Shown here: in pieces, positions 1-6,707 of the stretch
Position numbering within the stretch: the first letter of the stretch is position 1
Layout of the letters: each line of letters opens with the position of its first letter
Assembly: GCA_938049325.1 (NCBI GenBank)
Contig: CALICC010000085.1
Coordinates: 1 to 15,794 of the forward strand
Length of the DNA: 15,794 nucleotides
Source: an uncultured Ilumatobacter sp.
GTDB lineage: Bacteria; Actinomycetota; Acidimicrobiia; Acidimicrobiales; Ilumatobacteraceae
Direction of reading: 5' to 3'
The notes under the pieces: model-generated
Seen by the model: only the letters and a program-made list of their open reading frames with translations
The model's database searches: none
What the model was told of the DNA's origin: nothing
Made by a program: the position numbers and the translations under genes

Positions 1-750
1 CAGGCGACCGCGCTTGCCCAGACCGACCCGACGTGGGAGGCAGAAGTGCATCCGGTCGGCGACGGGTGGCTGATCTTGTCGGGCCGGGACATGTACGTGA
101 ACCGAGCAATGGCCGTCGGGATTTCCGTCGCGGTCTCGAACGATGACATCGACGCGATGCTCTTGCGTTGCCAACAGGTGGGAGTTCAGCCCGCGTTCGA
201 GGTCACGCCGTCAACGCTTCGCGCAACGGTCGAACGTCTCGATCGATTCGGTTTCGCCCACGACACCAGCGCCACCGTCACGGCACTGGTTCGCTCGGTT
301 CCGGGCCCGCACGTCGACACTCCCGACGACTTCGTCGTTCGTCGCGTGCAGGACGAAGCTGACCTGGCCGTGTGGCAAGAGGTCAGTGCAAGGGGCTGGG
401 GGCACGACGATCGGCGTGCGCGTCATGTGTCCGACTCGTTCACCCGAGCTGCACACGTCACGGACGGAGACGGCATGATGATTGCGTTCGATACGAACGG
501 CGAGCGTCCGGTTGGGTGCGCGAGCGTGACGATTCGTGATGGTCTCGCGACGCTGGGAGCCATGTCGACCCATCCCGATCATCGTCGACGAGGCGTCCAA
601 GCAACGCTGGTACGTCACCGCCTTCTGCTCGCTGCGCAGCGTGGATGTGACCATGCCGTCACCACGGCTGCGACAGGTGGGCCGTCAGAGCGAAATCTGC
701 GCCGGCTGGGATTCAGACCTCTGTTCGAAATCGCGACGTGGAAGTCCTGA
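1..750 (+). CDS. GNAT-family N-acetyltransferase (5' end outside window)
   Basis: The reading frame is open from the first base to a TGA at 748-750, so the true start probably lies upstream; a GTG at 46 is the first start codon inside the window. The C-terminal third carries the GNAT acetyl-CoA binding signature: a beta strand ending GAMSTHPDHRRRGVQATL (about residues 184-201 counted from base 1), in which R-R-G-V-Q-A matches the R/Q-x-x-G-x-G/A pyrophosphate loop, then a long helix and an N-x-x-R-R-L-G-F-R motif typical of the last strand. The family transfers an acetyl group from acetyl-CoA to an amine; the acceptor cannot be read from sequence. The N-terminal half is poorly conserved and may be a degenerate second GNAT lobe. 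The next gene is on the same strand after a 56-bp gap. Confidence 0.8.
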   Translation, partial: QATALAQTDPTWEAEVHPVGDGWLILSGRDMYVNRAMAVGISVAVSNDDIDAMLLRCQQVGVQPAFEVTPSTLRATVERLDRFGFAHDTSATVTALVRSVPGPHVDTPDDFVVRRVQDEADLAVWQEVSARGWGHDDRRARHVSDSFTRAAHVTDGDGMMIAFDTNGERPVGCASVTIRDGLATLGAMSTHPDHRRRGVQATLVRHRLLLAAQRGCDHAVTTAATGGPSERNLRRLGFRPLFEIATWKS

Positions 751-806
751 GCAGCGAGAAACTCGCGGCGTCGAAACAGGCGCCGCCGAACGGGCAGAAT
801 GAAGAG

Positions 807-1556
807 ATGGCGATCTACTCCGATACGCAGCAGTTCGAGGATTCGACGTTCATCAAGACGAGCTTCAAGGGCGCGACGCTGAGATCATCCGACGTCAGCG
901 GCGTCACGATGCGCGGCGTCGAGACGAATGGGCTCGACATCGACGGCCATGACCTGTTGTTCGGCACCCTCATCGTCTGCGGCGTCGACGTCGTGTCGCT
1001 CGTCGACGCTGAACTCAATCGGCAGTTCCCCGGCCGCGAGTTGCAGAAGGCGCAAACGCCCGACGGTCTACGCGACGGCTGGGTTGCGGCGCAAGCCGCC
1101 TGGGAGACCACGGTGACAAGCACACCCCCGGAGCTCGTCGACACTTGTATCAACGACGAATGGTCGCTGGCCCAGACGTTGCGACATCTCGTGCTGGTGA
1201 CCGACGCGTGGCTCCGCGGCGGGATCATGGGATTGGAGCAGCCGTTCCACGAGATCGGCCAGATCTTCGACGGCGCCGCCGAGATGGGCTTCGACATGTC
1301 GATCTTCCAAGCCGACGTACCGACGCTTGCGGACATCCTCACCGTCCGAGCGGAGCGACAGCAGATGGTGACCGAGTTCCTGGACGCAGCGACGCCGGAA
1401 CTGCTCGCAGAGGAACGCAACAATCCGTGGGGAGGCGGCGACTGGCACCCCACCGTTGGCGACTGCATGCGCGTCATCCTCGAGGAAGAGTGGGCGCACC
1501 TGCGTTACGTCAGGCGGGACCTCGCCCAGATGAACTCGCCTTCGGGTCAGCCGTGA
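807..1556 (+). CDS. Pentapeptide-repeat / DinB-superfamily fusion protein
   Basis: 249 residues from the ATG at 807. The frame is open further upstream, to 738, but that extension has no family-like sequence and overlaps the preceding gene. Residues 13-47 read as seven consecutive five-residue units (STFIK, TSFKG, ATLRS, SDVSG, VTMRG, VETNG, LDIDG), the pattern of a pentapeptide-repeat beta-helix. Residues about 85-240 look like a DinB/mycothiol-dependent maleylpyruvate isomerase-like four-helix bundle, with H127 (LRHLVL) and H231 (EEEWAHLRYVRRDL) as likely metal ligands. DinB-superfamily proteins are often thiol-dependent metalloenzymes, but the reaction here is unknown. A hairpin with GCGGCG/CGCCGC arms (765-770 and 781-786) lies between this gene and the acetyltransferase. 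The family call is fairly sure; the function is open. Confidence 0.8.
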   Translation: MAIYSDTQQFEDSTFIKTSFKGATLRSSDVSGVTMRGVETNGLDIDGHDLLFGTLIVCGVDVVSLVDAELNRQFPGRELQKAQTPDGLRDGWVAAQAAWETTVTSTPPELVDTCINDEWSLAQTLRHLVLVTDAWLRGGIMGLEQPFHEIGQIFDGAAEMGFDMSIFQADVPTLADILTVRAERQQMVTEFLDAATPELLAEERNNPWGGGDWHPTVGDCMRVILEEEWAHLRYVRRDLAQMNSPSGQP

Positions 1557-1584
1557 CCGGCGATGAACTCGAGGAGCCGGGTCA

Positions 1585-2781
1585 TCACTTGCGCATGTAG
1601 GTGGCAGCTTGTTTCCAGCTGACGCGTGACCCGGCTTGCAGCAACGTGAAGTTGTACAGCCGGGCAGCCAAACGAACGAGCAGCCAGGTTCCCAACAACA
1701 GCAGGGCGAGCGCAACTGCGACCTCCCAAGCCGCGGCATATCCCCGCGCGACTCGAACCGGAAGCAACATCGGCGTGGTCAACGGGAAGAAGGTCAGCAC
1801 CTTCGCGGCGAAGACATCGCTGTCGCCGACTGCGGCGAACTGGCCAATGAAGAGACCCGCCATCATCGGAAAGAACACCGGGAGTGCAACCTGAGAAGCG
1901 TCTTCCTGGCGCGATACCAGCGAACCGAGCAGCGCGAACAACGTGTTGTAGAAGACCAAGCCACCAATCAGGCTGACGGTCAGGATCGGCACGAACTGCC
2001 ACACCTCGCGTGGAATCGTCACCCGATCGGTGACCAGCAACGCAGCAGTGAGCCCGCCGAGCAACACCACGACTTGACCAAGCGCCAGCACCGACAGTCC
2101 GGCAACCTTTCCAAGCAGGAGCGTCTGCGGACGAACGTGGCTCAACAGCACTTCGATCACACGCGAGCCCTTCTCTTCGATCACGCTCAGCATCGTCAAC
2201 TGGCCGAAGAACTGCGGCAGCATGAACGCCAACATCAGACCAAGCCATGCGACGGCCTGGCGGATCCCGTCATCGACGCCACCGGCATCAACCCGGCGCT
2301 GCGTGATGTCGATCGGAGCAAGCAGGTCTGCAGTTTCCGCTTCGCTCAGCCCCAGCGAACCGGCGAGCTCGAAGGCAGCCTGCTGCTGAAGCGCGAGGCC
2401 GATCACCGTCGCCAGCTGATCGTCGACGGTTCGCTTCCAGGCGAGCCGATCCGCCGATTCGATCACGACGTCGAGGTCGCCACTGGTGAGGCCCGTGTCG
2501 ATCTCGTCCAGCGAGAACTCCGAAGTATCGACGAACTCGATCTTCACGATGTCTTCGCCGATCGCGGCGATGAGTTCTTCCAGTTCCGAGTCGACGGATG
2601 CGACAAGACCGATGGTGACGTCGCGTGCTTCGTCGTCGCTCTCGGGCCACAGTGCCGCGGCGATCGGGCCAACGACGGCCAGCGCGAGGAGGACCGCGGT
2701 GATGATCCGAAACGCCTTGGTTCGCGATCGGGTCACGATCTCGCGCATCGCGACTTGCTTGACGAGCGCCCGTTCGTTCAC
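1585..2781 (-). CDS. ABC-2 type transporter permease (NatB-like)
   Basis: 398 residues, membrane subunit of an ABC exporter. The topology is that of NatB/ABC-2 permeases. There is one N-terminal transmembrane helix (about residues 25-47), then an extracytoplasmic domain of about 125 residues (50-175), then a block of about five hydrophobic helices between 178 and 375. Typical sequence marks are the EEKGSRVIEVLLSHVRP loop (about 208-224), which in this family couples to the ATPase, and the later SRQED segment. The ATG start overlaps the stop of the ATPase gene by four bases (ATGA), so the two are translationally coupled and surely form one transporter. NatAB-type systems export sodium ions or small toxic compounds; the substrate cannot be read here. 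The gene converges on the DinB gene with only 28 bp between them. Confidence 0.9.
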   Translation of the reverse strand: MNERALVKQVAMREIVTRSRTKAFRIITAVLLALAVVGPIAAALWPESDDEARDVTIGLVASVDSELEELIAAIGEDIVKIEFVDTSEFSLDEIDTGLTSGDLDVVIESADRLAWKRTVDDQLATVIGLALQQQAAFELAGSLGLSEAETADLLAPIDITQRRVDAGGVDDGIRQAVAWLGLMLAFMLPQFFGQLTMLSVIEEKGSRVIEVLLSHVRPQTLLLGKVAGLSVLALGQVVVLLGGLTAALLVTDRVTIPREVWQFVPILTVSLIGGLVFYNTLFALLGSLVSRQEDASQVALPVFFPMMAGLFIGQFAAVGDSDVFAAKVLTFFPLTTPMLLPVRVARGYAAAWEVAVALALLLLGTWLLVRLAARLYNFTLLQAGSRVSWKQAATYMRK

Positions 2782-3668
2782 GACGCCACGATGCCCAAGA
2801 AGACGTCTTCGAGCGGCGGCGGCTCGTAGCTGATCGACACGAACGACCCCGCAGCCGCCGCGCTCGCCATCAACGCGGACGAATCAGACGCTGCGGGCAC
2901 GCTGAACAGCGAGACGTCCGGACGGCTGTCGAGCCGCGAACTCTGCGGAGGCTCCCACGCGGGCGGCTCACCGACCCACTCAACGCGGAGCAGCCGGATT
3001 GGTGAGCGTCGCCGCAGTTCAGCTGACGAGCCGGTCGCCCGTGTCGCCCCGTTGGCCACGATGGTGAGGTTCTCGGCGAGGTCTTCGACGAGGTCGAGCT
3101 GGTGGCTCGAGAACACGACCGTCGCACCCTGCTCGACCTGTTCGGTCATCACGTCGCTCAGCATCGCAACAGCAACCGGGTCGAGGCCGGCGAACGGTTC
3201 GTCGAGGATGAGGAGTGGCGGATCGTGCACCATCGCCACCGCGAGTTGCACCCGCTGTTGGTTGCCCGTCGACAAGTCTTGGATCAGATCGTCGTGTCGA
3301 TCTTCGAGCCCGACACGAGCGGCCCACCGCGCGGCACGAGCGGTTGCTTCGCTTGGCGACAGTCCAGCGAGACGACCGATGTACGCAATGTGTTCACCGA
3401 CCTTCATGCGTTGGTACAACCCGCGGTCCTGAGGCATGTAGCCGATGTTGCGGCGTGCCGCTGCGGTGATCGGCTCGCCGTTCCAGGTGATGGAACCGCC
3501 ATCGACCGCGAGCAAGCCCAGAATGGAACGCATCGTGGTCGACTTTCCCGCTCCGTTCGGCCCGAGGAATCCAACGAGCTGACCCACCGGCGCAGCAAGA
3601 CTGAGACCGTCGAGCGCCTGAACATCACCGAAACGCTTCATGAGTCCGGATACTTCGAGACCGGTCAT
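2778..3668 (-). CDS. ABC transporter ATP-binding protein (NatA-like)
   Basis: 296 residues, cytoplasmic ATPase that drives the downstream permease. All nucleotide-binding motifs are present: Walker A GPNGAGKS (36-43), Q-loop Q80 in YMPQDRG, signature LSTGNQQ (132-138; the usual G-G is T-G-N), Walker B LLILDEP (152-158), D-loop GLDP (161-164) and switch H189. The C-terminal stretch of about 80 residues after the core is the variable tail usual in NatA/CcmA-type exporter ATPases. The start is fixed: an in-frame TGA lies five codons upstream with no other start between. No Shine-Dalgarno sequence precedes it. Instead a 13-codon leaderless frame ends in an ATGA overlap with this start, which suggests coupled translation. 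Transcription is from the promoter at 3713-3741. Confidence 0.93.
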   Translation of the reverse strand: MTGLEVSGLMKRFGDVQALDGLSLAAPVGQLVGFLGPNGAGKSTTMRSILGLLAVDGGSITWNGEPITAAARRNIGYMPQDRGLYQRMKVGEHIAYIGRLAGLSPSEATARAARWAARVGLEDRHDDLIQDLSTGNQQRVQLAVAMVHDPPLLILDEPFAGLDPVAVAMLSDVMTEQVEQGATVVFSSHQLDLVEDLAENLTIVANGATRATGSSAELRRRSPIRLLRVEWVGEPPAWEPPQSSRLDSRPDVSLFSVPAASDSSALMASAAAAGSFVSISYEPPPLEDVFLGIVAS

Positions 3669-3706
3669 CGGCCGAGTGTCTCACGTGGCTGGGCGTGCGC
3701 GCTCAT
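3665..3706 (-). CDS. Putative leaderless 13-residue leader peptide upstream of the ABC exporter
   Basis: Directly downstream of the -10 element TACGAT, after six bases, comes an ATG (3706-3704). Its first base is seven bases from the -10, where transcription should begin, so the frame would be translated without a leader. It encodes MSAHAQPRETLGR and stops at TGA 3667-3665, which overlaps the ATG of the ATPase gene (3668-3666) as ATGA. The ATPase start has no ribosome binding site of its own. A ribosome that finishes the short frame would therefore be positioned to reinitiate on the ATPase. No run of regulatory codons is visible, so an attenuator role is not supported; plain translational coupling is the simplest reading. 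Geometry is seen directly; expression is inferred. Confidence 0.55.
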   Translation of the reverse strand: MSAHAQPRETLGR

Positions 3707-3712
3707 CACCCG

Positions 3713-3741
3713 ATCGTAAAGTGTACTTTCCATTGTGTCAA
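3713..3741 (-). promoter_or_regulatory. Sigma70-type promoter for the ABC exporter operon
   Basis: On the minus strand a perfect -35 TTGACA (3741-3736) is followed after exactly 17 bases by TACGAT (3718-3713), which matches the -10 consensus at four of six positions and fits actinobacterial TANNNT. The predicted start of transcription is near 3706, at the ATG of the short leader frame. This is one of the two best promoter matches in the window. Confidence 0.75.
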
Positions 3742-3754
3742 GGTTACTTTCCAT
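3724..3754 (-). repeat. Tandem 10-bp operator-like repeats around the exporter -35
   Basis: The sequence ATGGAAAGTA (minus strand) occurs twice, at 3754-3745 and 3733-3724. The copies are 21 bp apart, so on the same face of the helix. One copy lies just upstream of the -35 and the other lies inside the -35/-10 spacer. The inner copy also forms an inverted repeat AAAGT-GT-ACTTT (plus strand 3718-3729). This arrangement suits a repressor site. No regulator gene adjoins the operon, so the binding protein would be encoded elsewhere. Confidence 0.6.
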
Positions 3755-3784
3755 CACAGACGGAGCGCCACAGAGTCCTGCGCC

Positions 3785-3800
3785 GCCACCACGAGGTGGC
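3785..3800 (-). terminator. Short hairpin downstream of the cyclodeaminase gene
   Basis: GCCACC and GGTGGC form a perfect six-base stem with a four-base loop (acga), 38 bases after the stop of the cyclodeaminase-family gene and before the exporter promoter. No T run follows on either strand, so it is only a weak candidate for a transcription end. The rest of the 3755-3837 gap shows nothing recognisable. Confidence 0.25.
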
Positions 3801-3837
3801 AGAAGCCACTCGCCCGTTGATCTCGCGCACGCCCAGC

Positions 3838-4773
3838 TCAGGTGAGCGCATTCAAGACATAGCGCGCCGCGGCGATGTCTTGCGCGGCTGTTCCCGTCAG
3901 GTCGGCAATGGTGAGGTCGTCCGCGTGACGACGTCCGGGCTGGCCTGCAATGACGTCACCGATTTCCAGAGCAGGCCGTCCACTCGGATCGGCGCCGATC
4001 ACTGACAATTCGCCGTGATCGACACACTGCGCCCAATTGTCGGCAACCACGACATCGGCACGCCGCAGCAACTCCGAGTCGAGTTCGTGTTTGCCGGGAG
4101 CATCGGCGCCGACCGCGGTGATGTGAGCGCCGGCACGAATCCAACTCGACTCGATGAGCGGCACGGTGGCGGCGGTTGTCGTCACGATGATGTCCGCGTC
4201 GCCACACGCTTCGGCGAGGTCGGTCGCGACAACAACGCCAACGACGGATGCGACGTCGTTGGCCACGCCGTGCGCGGCATCGTGCGACCTCCCGAACACC
4301 TGGACATCGAGATCACGACCGAGCAGGGCGACGTGCGCCTCGATCTGACGGCGAGCTTGGACGCCCGTCCCCACCACGAGCAGCCGCGACGCATCGGGCC
4401 GGGCGAGCAGACGACTTGCGATCGCTCCGCCGATGCCGGTCCGAATGTCGGTGAGCACCATCTCGTCGTGCAACACCGCCCGGACCGCTCCGGTCTCGGC
4501 CGACATCACGATCGACAAGCCGTTCCCGGTCGGCAAGCCCTGAGCACCTTGCAACGGGAACCCAGCGGCGATCTTGATCACGAAGTCCGGATCACCGCGC
4601 CGATGTCCGAACTTGATGTGACAGTCCCCCTTCACATCCGGGAACGAGATATGCCCGACCGGTGGCAGCTCGATCTCATCGTTGCTGCCGGCGACGTAGG
4701 CCTGTTCGATCGCAGGCGCCATCGCGACGAGATCGATCACAGCTTCGATCTCGCGGCGCCCGACGACGAGCAT
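3838..4773 (-). CDS. Ornithine cyclodeaminase / mu-crystallin family protein
   Basis: 311 residues, NAD(P)-dependent family that includes ornithine cyclodeaminase, archaeal alanine dehydrogenase and ketimine reductases. Visible marks: K67 in FVIKIAAGFP (position of the catalytic lysine), R111 in LTDIRTG (substrate carboxylate), the dinucleotide loop GTGVQA (135-140), and D224 in GADAPGKHELD (position of the catalytic aspartate). The start is taken as ATG 4773 because GGAGG lies five bases before it; a GTG at 4776 is in frame but only two bases from that site. The ATG shares one base with the stop of the upstream aminotransferase gene (TGATG), so the two are co-translated. This suggests the enzyme acts on the keto or cyclic imine product of that aminotransferase. 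Which family member it is cannot be decided from sequence alone. Confidence 0.87.
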   Translation of the reverse strand: MLVVGRREIEAVIDLVAMAPAIEQAYVAGSNDEIELPPVGHISFPDVKGDCHIKFGHRRGDPDFVIKIAAGFPLQGAQGLPTGNGLSIVMSAETGAVRAVLHDEMVLTDIRTGIGGAIASRLLARPDASRLLVVGTGVQARRQIEAHVALLGRDLDVQVFGRSHDAAHGVANDVASVVGVVVATDLAEACGDADIIVTTTAATVPLIESSWIRAGAHITAVGADAPGKHELDSELLRRADVVVADNWAQCVDHGELSVIGADPSGRPALEIGDVIAGQPGRRHADDLTIADLTGTAAQDIAAARYVLNALT

Positions 4774-5903
4774 CACGGCCTCCGGCGGTCGAGGTGCGCT
4801 GCCATGACGTCGAGTCCGACGTCGAGGCCACGTCGGCCCGCGCCGATGCGGAATCGATCGGTCGGTGTCGGGCCGAGGTCGGACGAGTAGATCGTCGACG
4901 GCAAGACGAGCACACCGGCATCCTCGACGAGACTCCTGGCGAACTCTTCGACGCCATCATCGCCGGCGTAGCGCGGGAACGCCGTGCAGGACCCCTGCGG
5001 ACGACGCCACTCGAACAAGTCGGCGTACCGAGCGAAGAACGCGTCCCACTTCTCCAGGTTGTCGTCGATGATGGCGTTGTTCCGCGCGAGCAACTCAGCG
5101 CGGTGCTCGAGCCCGATGATCGCAAGCCGTTCGCTCGGCCCCGAGCTGCAGATCGACAAGTAGTGCTTCAGGCGCTCCATGCGTTGGAGAACGTCGTGGT
5201 CTTGCGACGTGACCCATCCGACCCGAAGCCCGGGGAGGCCGTACGACTTCGACATCACCCCGAGCGACAGCCCACGCTCGTACTCGTCGGCGACGAGCGG
5301 AAGATGCGTCGCTCCCGTCGGCCCGAGTCCATGGAAGATCTCGTCGTGCAGGATGTAGATGCCGTGGTGGCGACAGAGTTCGATGAGTGCGTCGTAGCGA
5401 TCACGGCTCAGGATCGCTCCGGTCGGGTTGTGGGGGAAGTTGATCGTCACGAGCTTGGTGTTCGGCCGAATCGCGGCGGCCACGCGATCGATGTCGAGCG
5501 ACCAGTCGTCATCGGGGTCGAGGGGCACACCGGTGGCCTCACAGATCGACACCGGCAGCGTCTCGTGCGACTGGTAGTTGGGCGTCACGATCACTGCGTG
5601 GCTGTCGGTCTCGAGCAGCACGGTGTTCGCCGCGAAGATCCCTTCACTGGCCCCCGCAAAGCACAACACGTCCTCGGCCGACCGCGTCTCGAAGGTCGCG
5701 GCGATCGCCGCTCGCAGATCGGGAGCGCCCCACGTTTCGGTGTAACCGAGCCAGAAGTCGTCGAATGCCGCTCGCTGTTCCGGCGTTGCGAACGCCAGTA
5801 GCTCACGCATCGACATGCTCTCGGCATCGGAGGCAGTCAGGTGATGATCCGCCTTGAACTCCCAGCGCGAGAAGTGAGTCTCGAGCCGAAAGTCAGGCAG
5901 CAC
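4773..5903 (-). CDS. PLP-dependent aminotransferase, class I/II (fold type I)
   Basis: 376 residues. The fold type I class I/II motifs are all present: substrate-domain NFPHNPTG (155-162), D187 in ILHDEIF (pyridine nitrogen), K219 in MSKSYGLPG (Schiff-base lysine), R227 in LRVGW (phosphate) and a C-terminal FRIGAGR whose arginine binds the substrate carboxylate. The N-terminus MLPDFRLETHFSRWEF is characteristic of a subgroup often labelled as capreomycidine synthase-like, which supports the GTG start at 5903; that label is not proof of activity. No good ribosome site or TANNNT element precedes the start, and an open cysteine-rich frame on the same strand ends 11 bases inside the gene. Followed directly by the cyclodeaminase-family gene. 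Cytoplasmic; amino donor and acceptor unknown. Confidence 0.88.
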   Translation of the reverse strand: MLPDFRLETHFSRWEFKADHHLTASDAESMSMRELLAFATPEQRAAFDDFWLGYTETWGAPDLRAAIAATFETRSAEDVLCFAGASEGIFAANTVLLETDSHAVIVTPNYQSHETLPVSICEATGVPLDPDDDWSLDIDRVAAAIRPNTKLVTINFPHNPTGAILSRDRYDALIELCRHHGIYILHDEIFHGLGPTGATHLPLVADEYERGLSLGVMSKSYGLPGLRVGWVTSQDHDVLQRMERLKHYLSICSSGPSERLAIIGLEHRAELLARNNAIIDDNLEKWDAFFARYADLFEWRRPQGSCTAFPRYAGDDGVEEFARSLVEDAGVLVLPSTIYSSDLGPTPTDRFRIGAGRRGLDVGLDVMAAHLDRRRP

Positions 5904-6144
5904 TGGCGCACCGCCACAACGACGTTCCAGCGCAGCAAGCGCCGCATTCGTTCACCCAGTACTGCTCGTTCGCCCCAGACATTGACGACATCATGGCATC
6001 GGCACAGGCCGCAGCCGGTGAGGTGTCGTCGGTGTATCGCAATGCCATCGCAATGCCCGACGACTGCGCGGGCATGACTTCGCCGCACAGTCCGCATCGG
6101 CGACTTTCGATGATGCCAACATGACAACATCGAACGTGGGGAGA
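5893..6144 (-). other. Open cysteine-rich frame with zinc-ribbon-like cysteine pairs; possible small or broken gene
   Basis: The 249-bp gap between the aminotransferase and the first lipoprotein holds a minus-strand frame open for 84 codons. It contains RRCGLCGE (near 6102-6079) and, 43 residues later, NECGACC, that is C-x2-C ... C-x2-C as in zinc ribbons. It ends at TGA 5895-5893, inside the first codons of the aminotransferase, an overlap that would couple the two genes. The problem is the start: no ATG, GTG or TTG lies between the preceding stop (6147) and the first cysteine pair. The first ATG (6075) would leave a 60-residue product without that pair. It could be a gene with a rare start, a frameshifted remnant, or chance. 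No convincing promoter is seen in the rest of the gap. Confidence 0.3.
6138..6143 (+). promoter_or_regulatory. Ribosome binding site deciding a GTG start
   Basis: GGGGAG lies nine bases before the GTG at 6153 and supports that codon as the start of the lipoprotein gene, in agreement with the signal peptide that follows it. Confidence 0.6.
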
Positions 6145-6152
6145 TCACAACC

Positions 6153-6662
6153 GTGGCCAAGCGACTGACGACAGCATTGAGCATCGCCGCGCTTTCTGCA
6201 GCGCCGCTCGCTGCGTGCGGCTCCAACTCCGGTGACGGCGCGGCCGTACCCGGCATCAATGACATCGGGACGCCCAACTCCATCAGCGCCACCACGACCG
6301 ACCCGTCCGTCGACGTCACCACGCCACCGACGCAGGCCCCCACCACGCCAGCGACCACCGCGGCGCCCACGGCACCGCCAACCACGCCGGCTCCGACCGC
6401 ACCTCCTCCAACGACCGACCCACCGCGCGAAGTCGAGTACCTGCGCCAGGGCGACGAGGGCCCGCGTATCGCGACGATGCAACGCGAGCTCATCGCGCTC
6501 GACCTCTTGCCGCCCGGCGCTGACACCGGGGTCTTCGACGCGGCGACCAACAGTGCGCTGCTCTCGTTCCAAGGTCAGTGGGGGCTTCTCGTCGATGGTG
6601 TCTTCGGCCCTGAAACCGACCGGGCACTCACCGCTGCCGCTCAATCGGTTGCACGCGAATAG
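6153..6662 (+). CDS. Lipoprotein with C-terminal peptidoglycan-binding domain
   Basis: 169 residues with three parts. Residues 1-22 are a lipoprotein signal peptide: K-R, a hydrophobic stretch and the lipobox LAAC with C22 as the lipidated cysteine. Residues about 45-90 are a Thr/Pro-rich stalk (repeated APT, TTP, APP units) that would span the cell wall. Residues about 92-165 form a PG_binding_1 domain: the opening LRQGDEGPRIATMQREL, GVFDAATNSALLSFQ, and the closing VDGVFGPETDRALTAA are all diagnostic. The protein should be membrane-anchored and grip peptidoglycan; no catalytic domain is attached, so it may act as a wall anchor or scaffold. A second lipoprotein gene follows 45 bp downstream on the same strand. 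Confidence 0.85.
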   Translation: MAKRLTTALSIAALSAAPLAACGSNSGDGAAVPGINDIGTPNSISATTTDPSVDVTTPPTQAPTTPATTAAPTAPPTTPAPTAPPPTTDPPREVEYLRQGDEGPRIATMQRELIALDLLPPGADTGVFDAATNSALLSFQGQWGLLVDGVFGPETDRALTAAAQSVARE

Positions 6663-6707
6663 CCAAGGATGACCTTCAACACGACCACTGTCGATCAATA
6701 CTGAACC

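Noticed and set aside
1557..1584. Possible terminator between the convergent DinB and permease genes
   Set aside because: TGACCGG and CCGGGTCA pair only with a bulge, there is no T run, and the gap is just 28 bp.
1636..2829. A 397-codon plus-strand frame across the ABC permease
   Set aside because: Antisense to a gene with convincing membrane topology and family motifs; its translation is rich in Q, R, E and H with no hydrophobic core or motif.
4662..5801. A 379-codon plus-strand frame across the aminotransferase
   Set aside because: Antisense shadow of a gene with all PLP motifs; its composition is low-complexity Arg/Val/Asp.
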